DNA of 64,000 nt from CAWDMC01 sp963803295 (GTDB taxonomy: Bacteria > Acidobacteriota > Terriglobia > UBA7540), in contig CAWDMC010000022.1 in assembly GCA_963803295.1 (NCBI GenBank), positions 124,001 to 188,000 of the forward strand, written 5' to 3'. The translations under genes were made by a program, and so were the position numbers. This document shows, piece by piece, positions 35,315 to 44,075 of the stretch (its first letter is position 1; each line of letters opens with the position of its first letter). Under the pieces are notes generated by a model, which was not told the DNA's origin, did no database searches, and saw only the letters and a program-made list of their open reading frames with translations.

Positions 35315-37120
35315 TCAAACAAGCCCGGCCCAAAAATCAAGCGAACCATCATCCATATGAAGAGGCGACAATTCCGGCTCACTCTCTTCAATCAAATCCT
35401 CACGCTGGTAGAGCCTGCCAGGACCGTTCCTCCCATAAAAGACCTCGACCTGCTTGTCTTCGAACTCGGAATAACCGGTGGCAAATTCGTTGTCGAGTGG
35501 CTCCATCCGCACTACCGTGTCACCCTTCCAGGTAACCCGGTAGCGGTAGTGACGGAATCCGGGATTGCCGATCCGAGCCTCTTCAGTGCTGAGCGAAAGT
35601 GGATAGCTGATTTTGATCATCTCACCTCGCTTGCGCTGTCCCAGTTCGAGGTAGTTTCCGAAGAAGGTGGACCCGACAGCAGCTCCGCTTACTTCTACCC
35701 TCACGGCCGCTGGCTTGACAAAATCCGGGACGCGCACGCGCACCGCGCAATCTTCCTTAAGTTGAATCGTCAGCAGACCTTGGTACGGCTGAAAACCACG
35801 AATTTCGGCCTGTGGCAGCAGTTTGTCGAGATGCAGGTTCACCGAGAGTGTTCCCTTCTCGAAGCGCGCCGCATTCTTCCAGGCGATAAATAGCGCATGG
35901 GTGCCCGAGCCGCCGCAGCAGTTCTGAAAGACGCGTGTCTTGTTGTGCAATTCCGGCCCACCCCAATGGTGCCCGAGTGTCTCGCGGGCGGCGAGCAGGT
36001 GAGTGGGCGAACTCCAGCCCGCCCAGCCGCCTTCCATCCGCTCCGCGATGTCACGCCAGGTGAATTGATCCGTGTCCGGCGCGGCATCGTTAGACTTGAG
36101 CCACGACAAGGTTCCAGCCTGAGCCTGGTTTTCCAGGAGTTGATTGCGAACCACGCGCTCCACATCGCCCCAGTACTCGGGATGCCCGTGGTTGGCGAGC
36201 GTAACCCCAAGGCCTACGTAATCCATAAGAGCGCAGGTCTCGGTGGCTACAATGTCTCCCTTGCGCCCGATTACTTCCGGAAGGAATCCGAAAGTCGTGG
36301 CTTCGGACCGCACATAACGATAAACTGCGTCCACTCGGCTGAAGAGCACGGGATCGCGAGTGTACAGAGCATAGTCGGCGGAGCCCACCAGGGTCCGCAG
36401 GTTCCCGTGCATGTGGCCGCCCTGCTTGAATTCATTATTCGGGGTGAAGGTGGGGTTCTCACCCCCAAATACTTTGCTGATTCTCAGACCTGCCAACTTT
36501 GCGGCCGTTTCGTTGTCGAGGACGCGAGCGCAGCTCATCAGGCTCTTGATGACGAATCCATCGGCGAACCCGCCTAGCGGTTTTGCCCGTTCGCGGGCAA
36601 GCAGGCTCTCCGTCATCTTGTCGATAACTGCCCGCAGGTCTTCGTCAGGCCGGTCGGCATAGGCGGTAACCAGCGCATAGAGGGTCAACCCCGCGTCGCC
36701 TTCGTCGGCGACTCGTTTGGAGTAGGTTGTCTCGGGGCGAGTCAGCAGTCCGCTCTCCGGATCGATATAACTCAGAATCTTCCGGCGCCACACCGCCTCG
36801 ATCGGTGCAGTCTCGCCGGTCATGCGACGGGCCATAACCGTGGCCTGAAACTGCCTCGACATGACATCACCGAAATCCGGCCAATCGTGGGCGGCCTGGG
36901 CAGGCTCGGTCCAGAAGACGTTGAAGTAGGGTAGTCCGTCTCGATCAACCATACGGTTGTAGTAATTGAAGCTTCGCAGAGCGTAGGTTTCGAGCGCGAG
37001 TGTCCGGCCAATCGGTGCCTTGGCCATTACTGAACTAATGCCCGCGAGTTCCCTCGCCGCCAGACTTGCGCCGGCAACCGCTGTACTGCTGAGAAATTTG
37101 CGCCTGGTCAGATGTAACAT
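35315..37120 (-). CDS. Tat-exported GH127/DUF1680-like glycoside hydrolase
   Basis: 601 residues from ATG 37120, preferred over the ATG at 37138 because AGAGG sits six bases before it. A Tat signal (LTRRKFLSSTAVAGA) begins the protein. The rest is an (alpha/alpha)6-like domain (SEATTFGFLPEVIGRKGDIV, ETCALMDYVGLG) and beta-sandwich end (LLTIQLKEDCAVRVRVPDF). VFQNCCGGSGTHALFIAW resembles the Cys-pair motif of DUF1680/GH127 beta-L-arabinofuranosidases. Substrate uncertain. It lies 100 bases after rpe on the same strand but is not an obvious PPP gene. Confidence 0.65.
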   Translation of the reverse strand: MLHLTRRKFLSSTAVAGASLAARELAGISSVMAKAPIGRTLALETYALRSFNYYNRMVDRDGLPYFNVFWTEPAQAAHDWPDFGDVMSRQFQATVMARRMTGETAPIEAVWRRKILSYIDPESGLLTRPETTYSKRVADEGDAGLTLYALVTAYADRPDEDLRAVIDKMTESLLARERAKPLGGFADGFVIKSLMSCARVLDNETAAKLAGLRISKVFGGENPTFTPNNEFKQGGHMHGNLRTLVGSADYALYTRDPVLFSRVDAVYRYVRSEATTFGFLPEVIGRKGDIVATETCALMDYVGLGVTLANHGHPEYWGDVERVVRNQLLENQAQAGTLSWLKSNDAAPDTDQFTWRDIAERMEGGWAGWSSPTHLLAARETLGHHWGGPELHNKTRVFQNCCGGSGTHALFIAWKNAARFEKGTLSVNLHLDKLLPQAEIRGFQPYQGLLTIQLKEDCAVRVRVPDFVKPAAVRVEVSGAAVGSTFFGNYLELGQRKRGEMIKISYPLSLSTEEARIGNPGFRHYRYRVTWKGDTVVRMEPLDNEFATGYSEFEDKQVEVFYGRNGPGRLYQREDLIEESEPELSPLHMDDGSLDFWAGLV

Positions 37121-37220
37121 GTCATTCCTCTTCACCATTGCTGTCTAGTTACTATCACGATTCGGAGGGAAAGGAAACAATCGAGGAAAAGGTTCTGGCA
37201 GGTAAGATCAACAAGGATCG

Positions 37221-37889
37221 TCAGGCAGGCGATCCGCACCGTGCAAGCAGCCGCTGGATCGCGGCTGCGACGCCGTCTTTGGCGTCGTAAACGGATGAGC
37301 CCGCCACCAGCACATTGGCGCCGGCCTCCACCACCAGCCCGGCCGTCTCCTCATGGATGCCGCCATCCACCTCGATCTCACAATCGAATTCGCGTTCTTC
37401 GATCCACTGACGCAGCTGACGGATCTTGCCAAGCGTCTGCGGAATGAAGCTCTGGCCCCCAAAGCCCGGATTGACGGTCATCACCAACACCAACTGGAGC
37501 ATGCTCAGGACTTCCGTGAGCACGCAGGCGGGAGTCGAGGGATTGATCGCCACCGCAGCCTTCTTGCCGAGCGCATGAATCCGCTGGATGACACGGTGAA
37601 GATGAGGAGTCGCCTCTTGGTGCACGATCAGCGTATCAGCACCGGCCTCCGCGAAGGCGTCAATGAAGTCCTCGGGAGGCTCGACCATAAGGTGGACCTC
37701 GAGGGTCAGCTTGGTGAGAGGCCGCAGGGCCCGGACAGCCAAGGGGCCAAAGGTGATGTTGGGAACGAAACGGCCATCCATAACGTCGATCTGAATGCGG
37801 TCGACGCCGGCGGTCTCTACTGCTTCGACTTGTTCCGCCAGGCGCGTAAAATCAGCGGAAAGGATGGAGGGAGCGATTTTGATCTGCAT
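37221..37889 (-). CDS. rpe: Ribulose-phosphate 3-epimerase
   Basis: A 222-residue TIM-barrel enzyme interconverting ribulose 5-phosphate and xylulose 5-phosphate. Family motifs are complete: IAPSILSADF, IQIDVMDGRFVPNITFG, LEVHLMVEPPEDFI, VMTVNPGFGGQSFI and IEVDGGI, containing the catalytic Asp pair and metal-binding His residues. Length is normal. It is the last PPP gene of the cluster, separated from pgl by 172 bases holding repeats, so it may be transcribed separately. Confidence 0.95.
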   Translation of the reverse strand: MQIKIAPSILSADFTRLAEQVEAVETAGVDRIQIDVMDGRFVPNITFGPLAVRALRPLTKLTLEVHLMVEPPEDFIDAFAEAGADTLIVHQEATPHLHRVIQRIHALGKKAAVAINPSTPACVLTEVLSMLQLVLVMTVNPGFGGQSFIPQTLGKIRQLRQWIEEREFDCEIEVDGGIHEETAGLVVEAGANVLVAGSSVYDAKDGVAAAIQRLLARCGSPA

Positions 37890-37925
37890 ATGAGGAGAGA
37901 GAGGTAGCGCAGAATTTCGCGTCTT

Positions 37926-38053
37926 GAAACTCTGCGGTATTCTCTTGACACATCCGCGGTCGGCTCACGTTTGCTGCGTCTCGTTGCGAACGGATGCCGA
38001 ATCTAACGAACCCCCTATGACGAACCGCAGAGTTTGAAAAACGAAACTCTGCG
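37926..38053. repeat. AAACTCTGCG repeats between rpe and pgl
   Basis: GAAACTCTGCGG (37926-37937), its inverse CCGCAGAGTTTG (38025-38036) and GAAACTCTGCG (38043-38053) form one inverted and one direct pair. They could fold as a hairpin across the intergenic region. Role unknown. Confidence 0.55.
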
Positions 38054-38061
38054 CCACTTCT

Positions 38062-38802
38062 CTACAGCAGTCGCCCTGCCTCGCGGTCGATCAACCAGGT
38101 CAAGCGCCCGTCAACCGGCTGGATTCGCTGCGCAGGTAGTGGTTCCTTGCCGGACTTCGCCTGCAGGACATCGCGGAGCGCATCGGATTTGTCGGCGCCC
38201 GCTACCATGAAGACCACGTGCGCTGCCGCGTTGATCACGGGAAAGGTCAGGGTAAGCCGGTGCATCTTGAATTTCGCAACGTAATTGGGAATCACCCAGC
38301 GCGTCTGTTCAGCCAGTGCGGCGGTTCCGGGAAAAAGCGATGCCGTGTGCCCGTCGGGCCCCATACCCAAAAAGATCAGCTCAAACCTCGGGAATCCGCC
38401 CGCGTTGGCGCCCAGCGTCGCGCGTAACTCATCGGCGTAGTCGCCGGCCGCCACCTCGAGGTCCGGGCGCTCAGCCTGCATCCGGTGAAAATGCGGCCCG
38501 GAGCGGGGAAAATGGCTCAGCAGACTTTCTTGGATCATCTTATAGTTACTTTGCGGATCGTCGATGGGAACAGCACGCTCATCGACCTGAAAGAGGTGAA
38601 CGTCGCGCCAGACGATCCCCCCCAGAAAAGGCGGGCCCCCCATCACTTGGAACATGCTCCGCGGCGTCGAGCCACCAGAGAGGGCAGCCGTCAAGATCCG
38701 GCCGTGAGCGCTTTGCTCGCCGGCCGCTTGAGCAAGAATCTCGGCCCCTTCCCGGCTGAGATCATGCAGATTGTCGAAAACACGGATTTCAGGTGCCGTC
38801 AT
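38062..38802 (-). CDS. pgl: 6-phosphogluconolactonase
   Basis: A 246-residue enzyme of the NagB/SugarP-isomerase fold that hydrolyses 6-phosphogluconolactone. Visible motifs are ALSGGSTPRSMF (phosphate loop), VHLFQVDERAVPIDDPQSNY and FLGMGPDGHTASLFPG, the last with the catalytic His. It begins 14 bases after the opcA stop, fitting co-transcription with zwf and opcA. The order zwf-opcA-pgl keeps the lactone-forming and lactone-hydrolysing steps together. Confidence 0.95.
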   Translation of the reverse strand: MTAPEIRVFDNLHDLSREGAEILAQAAGEQSAHGRILTAALSGGSTPRSMFQVMGGPPFLGGIVWRDVHLFQVDERAVPIDDPQSNYKMIQESLLSHFPRSGPHFHRMQAERPDLEVAAGDYADELRATLGANAGGFPRFELIFLGMGPDGHTASLFPGTAALAEQTRWVIPNYVAKFKMHRLTLTFPVINAAAHVVFMVAGADKSDALRDVLQAKSGKEPLPAQRIQPVDGRLTWLIDREAGRLL

Positions 38803-38816
38803 AAAGAATCCGAACC

Positions 38817-39971
38817 TCAGCCCAGCATCTCCGACACCGCGCCGAGCGCCTGTTCATAGATGCGATCGCGACTGGCGAACTTCAGATCCTCGTTAAGCAG
38901 GTCCACTTCGCGCGGACTGTCGAAGAACACTGCACGTTCCAGGGCGGGGCAGCCCGCGAGTTCCGACTGGGTCACGATGCTCTTGTCGTCCGGATTGCAA
39001 AAAAGCGAATAACTGCCGGGAGTCGGATCCAGAGTTTTCATGATTACCGAATTGATTCCAGCCTGCCCTTGCTCGGAACCCAGCGCAAGCTCGATCACCA
39101 CCCCGCGAGAATCAGCGGCGCGGCTGGAAGCGCCGACCTGGAAACGGAAGCGCCGGCGCTCCTCAGTTACCGACTCCTCACCGGCGGGGCTCCATCCCAG
39201 CCGGCTTGCGAGCCATCCTGCTAACAGCAGTGCCTGACACTGCGGAGAGACGCTCGATTCACCGGTCCGGCCATAGGTGATCTTCACCTCGGCGATGTTC
39301 ATAACGCACTGCCGCCTCTGGGAGGAGTCGAACGACTGCGCCATCAACTGGCGCCAGGGCGTAAGCGACAACCAGTTCAAGTCCGTGAAGGCCGGTCGAG
39401 CGGCGAACTTCCGAACCGTTAATGCCAGGTCCCGCAGACCGGAAGGATCGGAGAACTGCCATGAGTTCACCATAACGCGATCGGAAACCTCCAGCAGCTC
39501 CTCGAAATGCGCGGGAGGATTAAAACGCCCCCTGCGCCACCAGAAATATACCGGCAGGCCTGGAACCAGAAGAGGCACAACCACGTGCGGCAGATGGGCT
39601 AATTCCCTGCCCCGCGCCACCACGTAGATCTCCTCCGAGCACAAGGGCCGTCCGGCCTCGGGCGAGAAGTGGCAGTGAGCCGAGACCCAGGCGGTGAGGC
39701 TGGGATCCGGCGATGACCGTTCCCCCACCATCACTATTACCCGGCATGGGTTCTGAAGTGTCACCTGGCGAATAAGTGGGCCCAGCCCAAGGCCTTCCGT
39801 TTCGCTCTCGACGTAGATCAGCAAGGTAAGAGCGCAGGCGCGGGCAGGGGCAGAATGTTTAGGCGAGGTGGGTATCGCCGACCGCCACATCTCCGCCAGA
39901 TCCGCTTCGATCTGGGAAACGCTGGCAGAACGATGTTGGCCCGTGGTCAGGGTCTGGAAAGATGTCGCCAT
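38817..39971 (-). CDS. opcA: OpcA-like glucose-6-phosphate dehydrogenase assembly protein
   Basis: 384 residues from ATG 39971 (GAGG just upstream); a GTG four codons earlier is possible. Features of OpcA include RACALTLLIYVES, VVVPLLVPGLPVYFWWRRG, FEELLEVSDRVMVNS and LNWLSLTPWRQLMAQSFD. OpcA is an allosteric effector or assembly factor of G6PDH, best known in cyanobacteria and actinobacteria. Here it directly follows zwf (about 45-base gap), supporting the assignment. Cytosolic. Confidence 0.85.
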   Translation of the reverse strand: MATSFQTLTTGQHRSASVSQIEADLAEMWRSAIPTSPKHSAPARACALTLLIYVESETEGLGLGPLIRQVTLQNPCRVIVMVGERSSPDPSLTAWVSAHCHFSPEAGRPLCSEEIYVVARGRELAHLPHVVVPLLVPGLPVYFWWRRGRFNPPAHFEELLEVSDRVMVNSWQFSDPSGLRDLALTVRKFAARPAFTDLNWLSLTPWRQLMAQSFDSSQRRQCVMNIAEVKITYGRTGESSVSPQCQALLLAGWLASRLGWSPAGEESVTEERRRFRFQVGASSRAADSRGVVIELALGSEQGQAGINSVIMKTLDPTPGSYSLFCNPDDKSIVTQSELAGCPALERAVFFDSPREVDLLNEDLKFASRDRIYEQALGAVSEMLG

Positions 39972-40016
39972 AACCTCATCCACCTGTCATTCCTGACGCG
40001 GTGTGCTACTGGTGTA

Positions 40017-41567
40017 CTACAGGCGCTCCCAGCGGCGGCCGTCCTGTTCAATCAGCCGGTCGGCTTCCTGCGGTCCTAAGCTTCCGGCTTCATAGAAGGC
40101 CAGGCCCTTCTCGCCGAGTTCTTTCCAGCGGCGGAGAACAGGGTCCAGCAGTTGCCAGGAAGTTTCAACCGAATCAGCGCGATTGAAAAGCGTGGAGTCA
40201 CCCAGCATGCAATCGAGCAGCAAAGTTTCATAGGCGCTCGGTTGGCGCGTGCCAAAGGCCTGGCCGTAGCCAAAATCCATGTTCACGGGCCGGATCTGCA
40301 GGCTCGTGCCGGGAAGCTTGGCACTGAAGCGCAGATTAATTCCCTCATTGGGCTGAATGCGCAGAGAGAGCAGGTTCGGCTCGATGCGATCGTGCGAAAT
40401 ACCTTCAAAGGGTGAGAACGGCACCTCGCGGAACACCACCGTGATCGCCGAAGCCCGCTTGGCCATGCGCTTGCCCGAGCGGATGTAGAAGGGCACGCCG
40501 GCCCAGCGCCAGTTATCGATCAATAGCTTGAAGGCGGCGTGGGTCTCCGTCGTCGAATGGGGATCCACATGCGGCTCATTCCGATAAGCCGGGACCTCGC
40601 GCCCTTCCGCCCATCCAGCCGTATATTGCGCGCGTACCGCGAATTCATCGAGCCCGTCAAGCGGGATAGGCCGAATGGCCCGCATCACTTTGACTTTCTC
40701 ATCGCGCACCGAGGTGCCCTCAAAGCGTGCCGGCGGCTCCATCGCTACCAAACTCAGAAGGGACATCACATGATTCTGGATCATGTCGCGAACCAGGCCA
40801 GCCTCTTCGTAGTAGGCGCCGCGGTTCTCCACGCCAATATCTTCGGCTACCCGGATCTGCACGTTATCGATGTACCGCCGGTTCCAGACGGGCTCGAAAA
40901 TGCCGTTGGCGAAGCGAAAAACCAGCAGATTCTGGACCGTCTCCTTGCCCAGGTAGTGGTCGATACGATAGATCTGCTCTTCCTCGAAAACACGGGTGAC
41001 TGTCCGGTTGAGCTCGCGCGCACTCTCGAGATCGCGGCCAAAAGGCTTTTCGATGACGATGCGTATCCAACTGTGGTCGCTCTTCGCTTTCGAGAGACCG
41101 GATTCCCCCAGCTTCTTCACGATCACCGGGAAAAAGCTGGGTTGGGTCGCAAGATAAAAAATCCGGTTCCCACCCGTGCCCCGCGTCCGGTCGAGCTCAT
41201 CGAGCCGGCGGCCCAGTTCCGCGTAAGCGGTGGGATCGGAGAAATCCGCGGTGACGTAAAACACACCCTTATGGAAGCTCTCAAGGAAAGCCTCACTGTC
41301 GTCCGGGGCGGCCTGAGCATGCTGGCGAACGGCATCCCGAATGTGATTGCGGAATTGGTCATCGGAGTAGGGCGTAATGGCACAGCCGATCACTGAAAAA
41401 CCCGGAGGCAGCAGCTGGTCGCGCGAAAGGTCATAAAGGGCCGGCATCAGCTTCTTTTCAGTGAGGTCTCCGGATGCGCCGAAGATCACCATGGCACAGG
41501 GCTCCGGCGTCCTCTGCAGCCGGAGGCCTTCGCGGAGCGGATTGGGCATTACCTCGGTCTGAGCCAT
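40017..41567 (-). CDS. zwf: Glucose-6-phosphate 1-dehydrogenase
   Basis: A 516-residue enzyme oxidising glucose 6-phosphate with NADP+. The nucleotide-binding loop GASGDLTEKK is at residues 30-39 and the active-site RIDHYLGKE at 201-209. EKPFGRDL and the C-terminal substrate domain (FYIRSGKRMAKR) are intact. The N-terminal 20 residues are an extension beyond the typical start. It leads the zwf-opcA-pgl set and follows pgi by about 65 bases, so the whole block is probably one operon. Confidence 0.95.
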   Translation of the reverse strand: MAQTEVMPNPLREGLRLQRTPEPCAMVIFGASGDLTEKKLMPALYDLSRDQLLPPGFSVIGCAITPYSDDQFRNHIRDAVRQHAQAAPDDSEAFLESFHKGVFYVTADFSDPTAYAELGRRLDELDRTRGTGGNRIFYLATQPSFFPVIVKKLGESGLSKAKSDHSWIRIVIEKPFGRDLESARELNRTVTRVFEEEQIYRIDHYLGKETVQNLLVFRFANGIFEPVWNRRYIDNVQIRVAEDIGVENRGAYYEEAGLVRDMIQNHVMSLLSLVAMEPPARFEGTSVRDEKVKVMRAIRPIPLDGLDEFAVRAQYTAGWAEGREVPAYRNEPHVDPHSTTETHAAFKLLIDNWRWAGVPFYIRSGKRMAKRASAITVVFREVPFSPFEGISHDRIEPNLLSLRIQPNEGINLRFSAKLPGTSLQIRPVNMDFGYGQAFGTRQPSAYETLLLDCMLGDSTLFNRADSVETSWQLLDPVLRRWKELGEKGLAFYEAGSLGPQEADRLIEQDGRRWERL

Positions 41568-41632
41568 GGTTAATAGGGATTTCTGCTCGTCGGATCACTA
41601 TCGATCGACAGGCGATCGACAGGCGATTCGAG

Positions 41633-43435
41633 CTAATGACCCGCGGCGCCCGCTACATATCGGGAGCCTGCAAGGGCGCTTTGGATGAGCATTTGCAATC
41701 GCTCGAGCGCTGCTGCCGTCTCGCCAGCGAGGTGAAAGCGCACGACGCGCCGCCCGTGCGCTTCGAGCGATTTGATGTCGCCAAGCGCCTGTGCGTTTTT
41801 CAGCGTAGCGAAGCTGTAGGCTTCTCCGGGAACCAGAAGATCCGTCGCGTCGTCACCCGTGATCTGAATAAATAGCCCATTGTTCGCTCCACCCTTGTGC
41901 AGCTGACCTGCAGAATGGAGGAAGCGCGGCCCGTATCCGAGCGTAGTGGCGACCTTCAATCGATCGCGTAAGAACAAGCGGATCGTTTCAAGTCGACGGT
42001 CCGTTTCGCTGTTGCGCTCGAGAAAGGCCATCATGGCGATGTAGTCGCGGGGGATCGCCTGGCTAAGAAAGCTCTCCAGATAACTCTCGAGTGAAGTACC
42101 CGATTGGCGGCCATACAACGAAATGTTACCCGCGCCGACACACAACATATCGTTTGGCAGTTCTCCCGAAGCGCAGTACTCGACAAGCAGCCGCCGGGTG
42201 TTTTCCTTGCTCTCCTCAACATTAGGCGAATCAAAGGGATTAATACCCATCACCGCCCCGGCCGTGGCGGTGGCAACCTGCCAGCGCACGATTTCGCGCC
42301 CAATATCGGGCTTGTCCCCGAGGACTATCTTGACCACCGGGTGGCCGTCTGCTTCAAGCACTTTAAGCTTGGTATCGAGTGCGGGGTCGAACTCCGAGAC
42401 CAAATACAGGTGCACAAACAGCCGGTCCGATCCCCCGCCAGATCCATAAACGGAAGCATCGCCCAGCGGCTCGTGCGTAACCGGTACAATGCTCTTCCCT
42501 TCCTTGCCGGTGCTCTCGGCGATCAACTGCTCCACCCAGTCCGCGAAAGTATCGATCGAGGGCGACATAATAAAGGTAACCTTATCGCGCCCTGCCTTCC
42601 AGGCTTCCCCCAAGATGACACCTAGCTTGAAGCCGGGATTATCCTGGGAAGGTACGCAGCATTGGCAAGCCTCAATCATGCGCTGCCCGCTCTCCAGCAC
42701 GGATCGCACGTCGCCGCCGGCAAGCGCCGCCGGGATCATGCCGAAATTGGAGAGGACGGAATAGCGGCCGACGGCATTCCGCGGTCCGGGCAGCACGGCG
42801 CGGAAGTTCTCGTGACGGGCTTCTTGGTAGAGCTCGCTGCCCTCGTCCGTGATGGCAACAAAGTTTTCGCCCGCCCGTTCGCCCTCAAGCGATCGCAGCT
42901 TGCCGTAGAAATACCTGTACAGCGCCAGAGTCTCGGTGGTCCTGCCGGATTTGCTGCAAACAAGGAAAAGCGTTCGCCTGGGCTCGATCTGCTGCTCGAT
43001 CGCCTGGATGGCGCCCGGCAGCGTGGAATCGAGCACGTGGAGCTTGAGACCTCCCGGAATTGCTCCGAAGCTGGGACGGCACACGTCGGCAGCGAGGCTG
43101 CTGACACCCATACCCAGCAATACCGCGTCCTTGAATCCCGCCTTCCAGCAATCGCTCACAAAATCACTCAGAGCATCGACATGCTGAAGCATCTCGTGCG
43201 GGGTTTCAAGCCACCCCATGGCGTTCTCGATGACCTTGGCGTGCTTTGCGTTGTCTTTCCATAGTGTGGGATCATGATCCCAGAAGCGGCGCGGAAACTT
43301 TTCCCGATCGAGGCGCTCGAGGGTGGCGTTCACGGCCGGCTCGAGCGCTCCCAAAAACAATTCGTCGCGGCGGATGTTATCCTGGCGGACACTCTCGCCG
43401 TCCTGGTTCAACGCTCGTAGTAAATTTTCGGCCAT
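41633..43435 (-). CDS. pgi: Glucose-6-phosphate isomerase of the transaldolase-fusion type
   Basis: A 600-residue PGI: VLLGMGVSSLAADV, the sugar-phosphate loop LVCSKSGRTTET, AITDEGSELYQEA, VYGSGGGSDRLFVHLYLVSE and LHKGGANNGLFIQITGD. These C-terminal motifs match the PGI half of bifunctional transaldolase/PGI proteins. Residues 1-31 match the first 31 residues of the transaldolase encoded just upstream at 20 positions (MAEN, ALN, SV, QDNI), yet the transaldolase barrel is missing. The gene seems to descend from a tal-pgi fusion that lost its first domain. It interconverts glucose 6-phosphate and fructose 6-phosphate. Confidence 0.9.
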   Translation of the reverse strand: MAENLLRALNQDGESVRQDNIRRDELFLGALEPAVNATLERLDREKFPRRFWDHDPTLWKDNAKHAKVIENAMGWLETPHEMLQHVDALSDFVSDCWKAGFKDAVLLGMGVSSLAADVCRPSFGAIPGGLKLHVLDSTLPGAIQAIEQQIEPRRTLFLVCSKSGRTTETLALYRYFYGKLRSLEGERAGENFVAITDEGSELYQEARHENFRAVLPGPRNAVGRYSVLSNFGMIPAALAGGDVRSVLESGQRMIEACQCCVPSQDNPGFKLGVILGEAWKAGRDKVTFIMSPSIDTFADWVEQLIAESTGKEGKSIVPVTHEPLGDASVYGSGGGSDRLFVHLYLVSEFDPALDTKLKVLEADGHPVVKIVLGDKPDIGREIVRWQVATATAGAVMGINPFDSPNVEESKENTRRLLVEYCASGELPNDMLCVGAGNISLYGRQSGTSLESYLESFLSQAIPRDYIAMMAFLERNSETDRRLETIRLFLRDRLKVATTLGYGPRFLHSAGQLHKGGANNGLFIQITGDDATDLLVPGEAYSFATLKNAQALGDIKSLEAHGRRVVRFHLAGETAAALERLQMLIQSALAGSRYVAGAAGH

Positions 43436-43465
43436 TCTTCTTCTCCGCTGCCTTCTCTATTGAGT

Positions 43466-43597
43466 ATTACAAATCATAGTGACGGCCTTACTGTAGCGCC
43501 GGTGTCCCCAGCGGCGTTTTCGGCGCTCAGAGCCTGCCCTGTAGTGGAGCGAAGGGACAGCGCCGCTACACAGTTGAGCGTCACGGTGATTTGTAAT
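43466..43597. mobile_element. MITE-like element with 19-bp terminal inverted repeats
   Basis: Left end ATTACAAATCATAGTGACG (43466-43484) and right end CGTCACGGTGATTTGTAAT (43579-43597) are inverted repeats differing at two positions. The 132-bp body has GTAGCGCCGGTG-type inner hairpins and no coding capacity. Related ends occur at 20563-20579 and 35263-35313. No clear target duplication flanks it. A non-autonomous, mobilisable intergenic element is likely. Confidence 0.7.
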
Positions 43598-43792
43598 GCG
43601 AACTAGCACGGCTAGATGACACACGAGCCGCTCTCCTGGTTCAGGACGGGGTAGGGGGTGGTCATTTGGGTTCATTTGATACCTGCACCGTTTTCCCCCC
43701 TCGGAGGAGAGGAGCGGGAAAGCTGTTAAAAACCCCGTCCTGGAGTTTCTACATTTGGGCAAATAGTAACACCGACTTAAAAACAGCCCTGG

Positions 43793-43920
43793 CCCCCTTG
43801 TAGGGAGAGGGTGCGGCGAAGCCGCGGGTGAGGGGTGTTTCTTTGCCTAAGCCCGCCGAATCCCTCACGCACCACTGCGCGGTCCCCCCCCTCCCGCAAG
43901 CGGGCGAGGGCTGTTATCAC
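43793..43920. repeat. Pair of opposed GC-rich repeats
   Basis: A GGGAGAGGGTGCGG...GGTGAGGGG segment (43803-43836) faces a CCCTCACGC...CCGCAAGCGGGCGAGGG segment (43862-43911). The second resembles 29331-29380. Such head-to-head copies are typical of REP/BIME-like intergenic repeats. Together with the element at 43466 they fill the unusually long 640-base gap between tal and pgi. Confidence 0.5.
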
Positions 43921-44075
43921 CTAACCAGCTTGCGCAAAGCGTACGGACTTAGCCCCCTATGACCACGTGTGAGTAGGGAGGGCTTTTTTGCGGCCCTACC
44001 GTTTGTCGCGCCGGAAAATGTGCAAACTCCAAACCGGCGCTCCAGCGCCGGCTCGCTCTCGCACTCGTCACTGCT

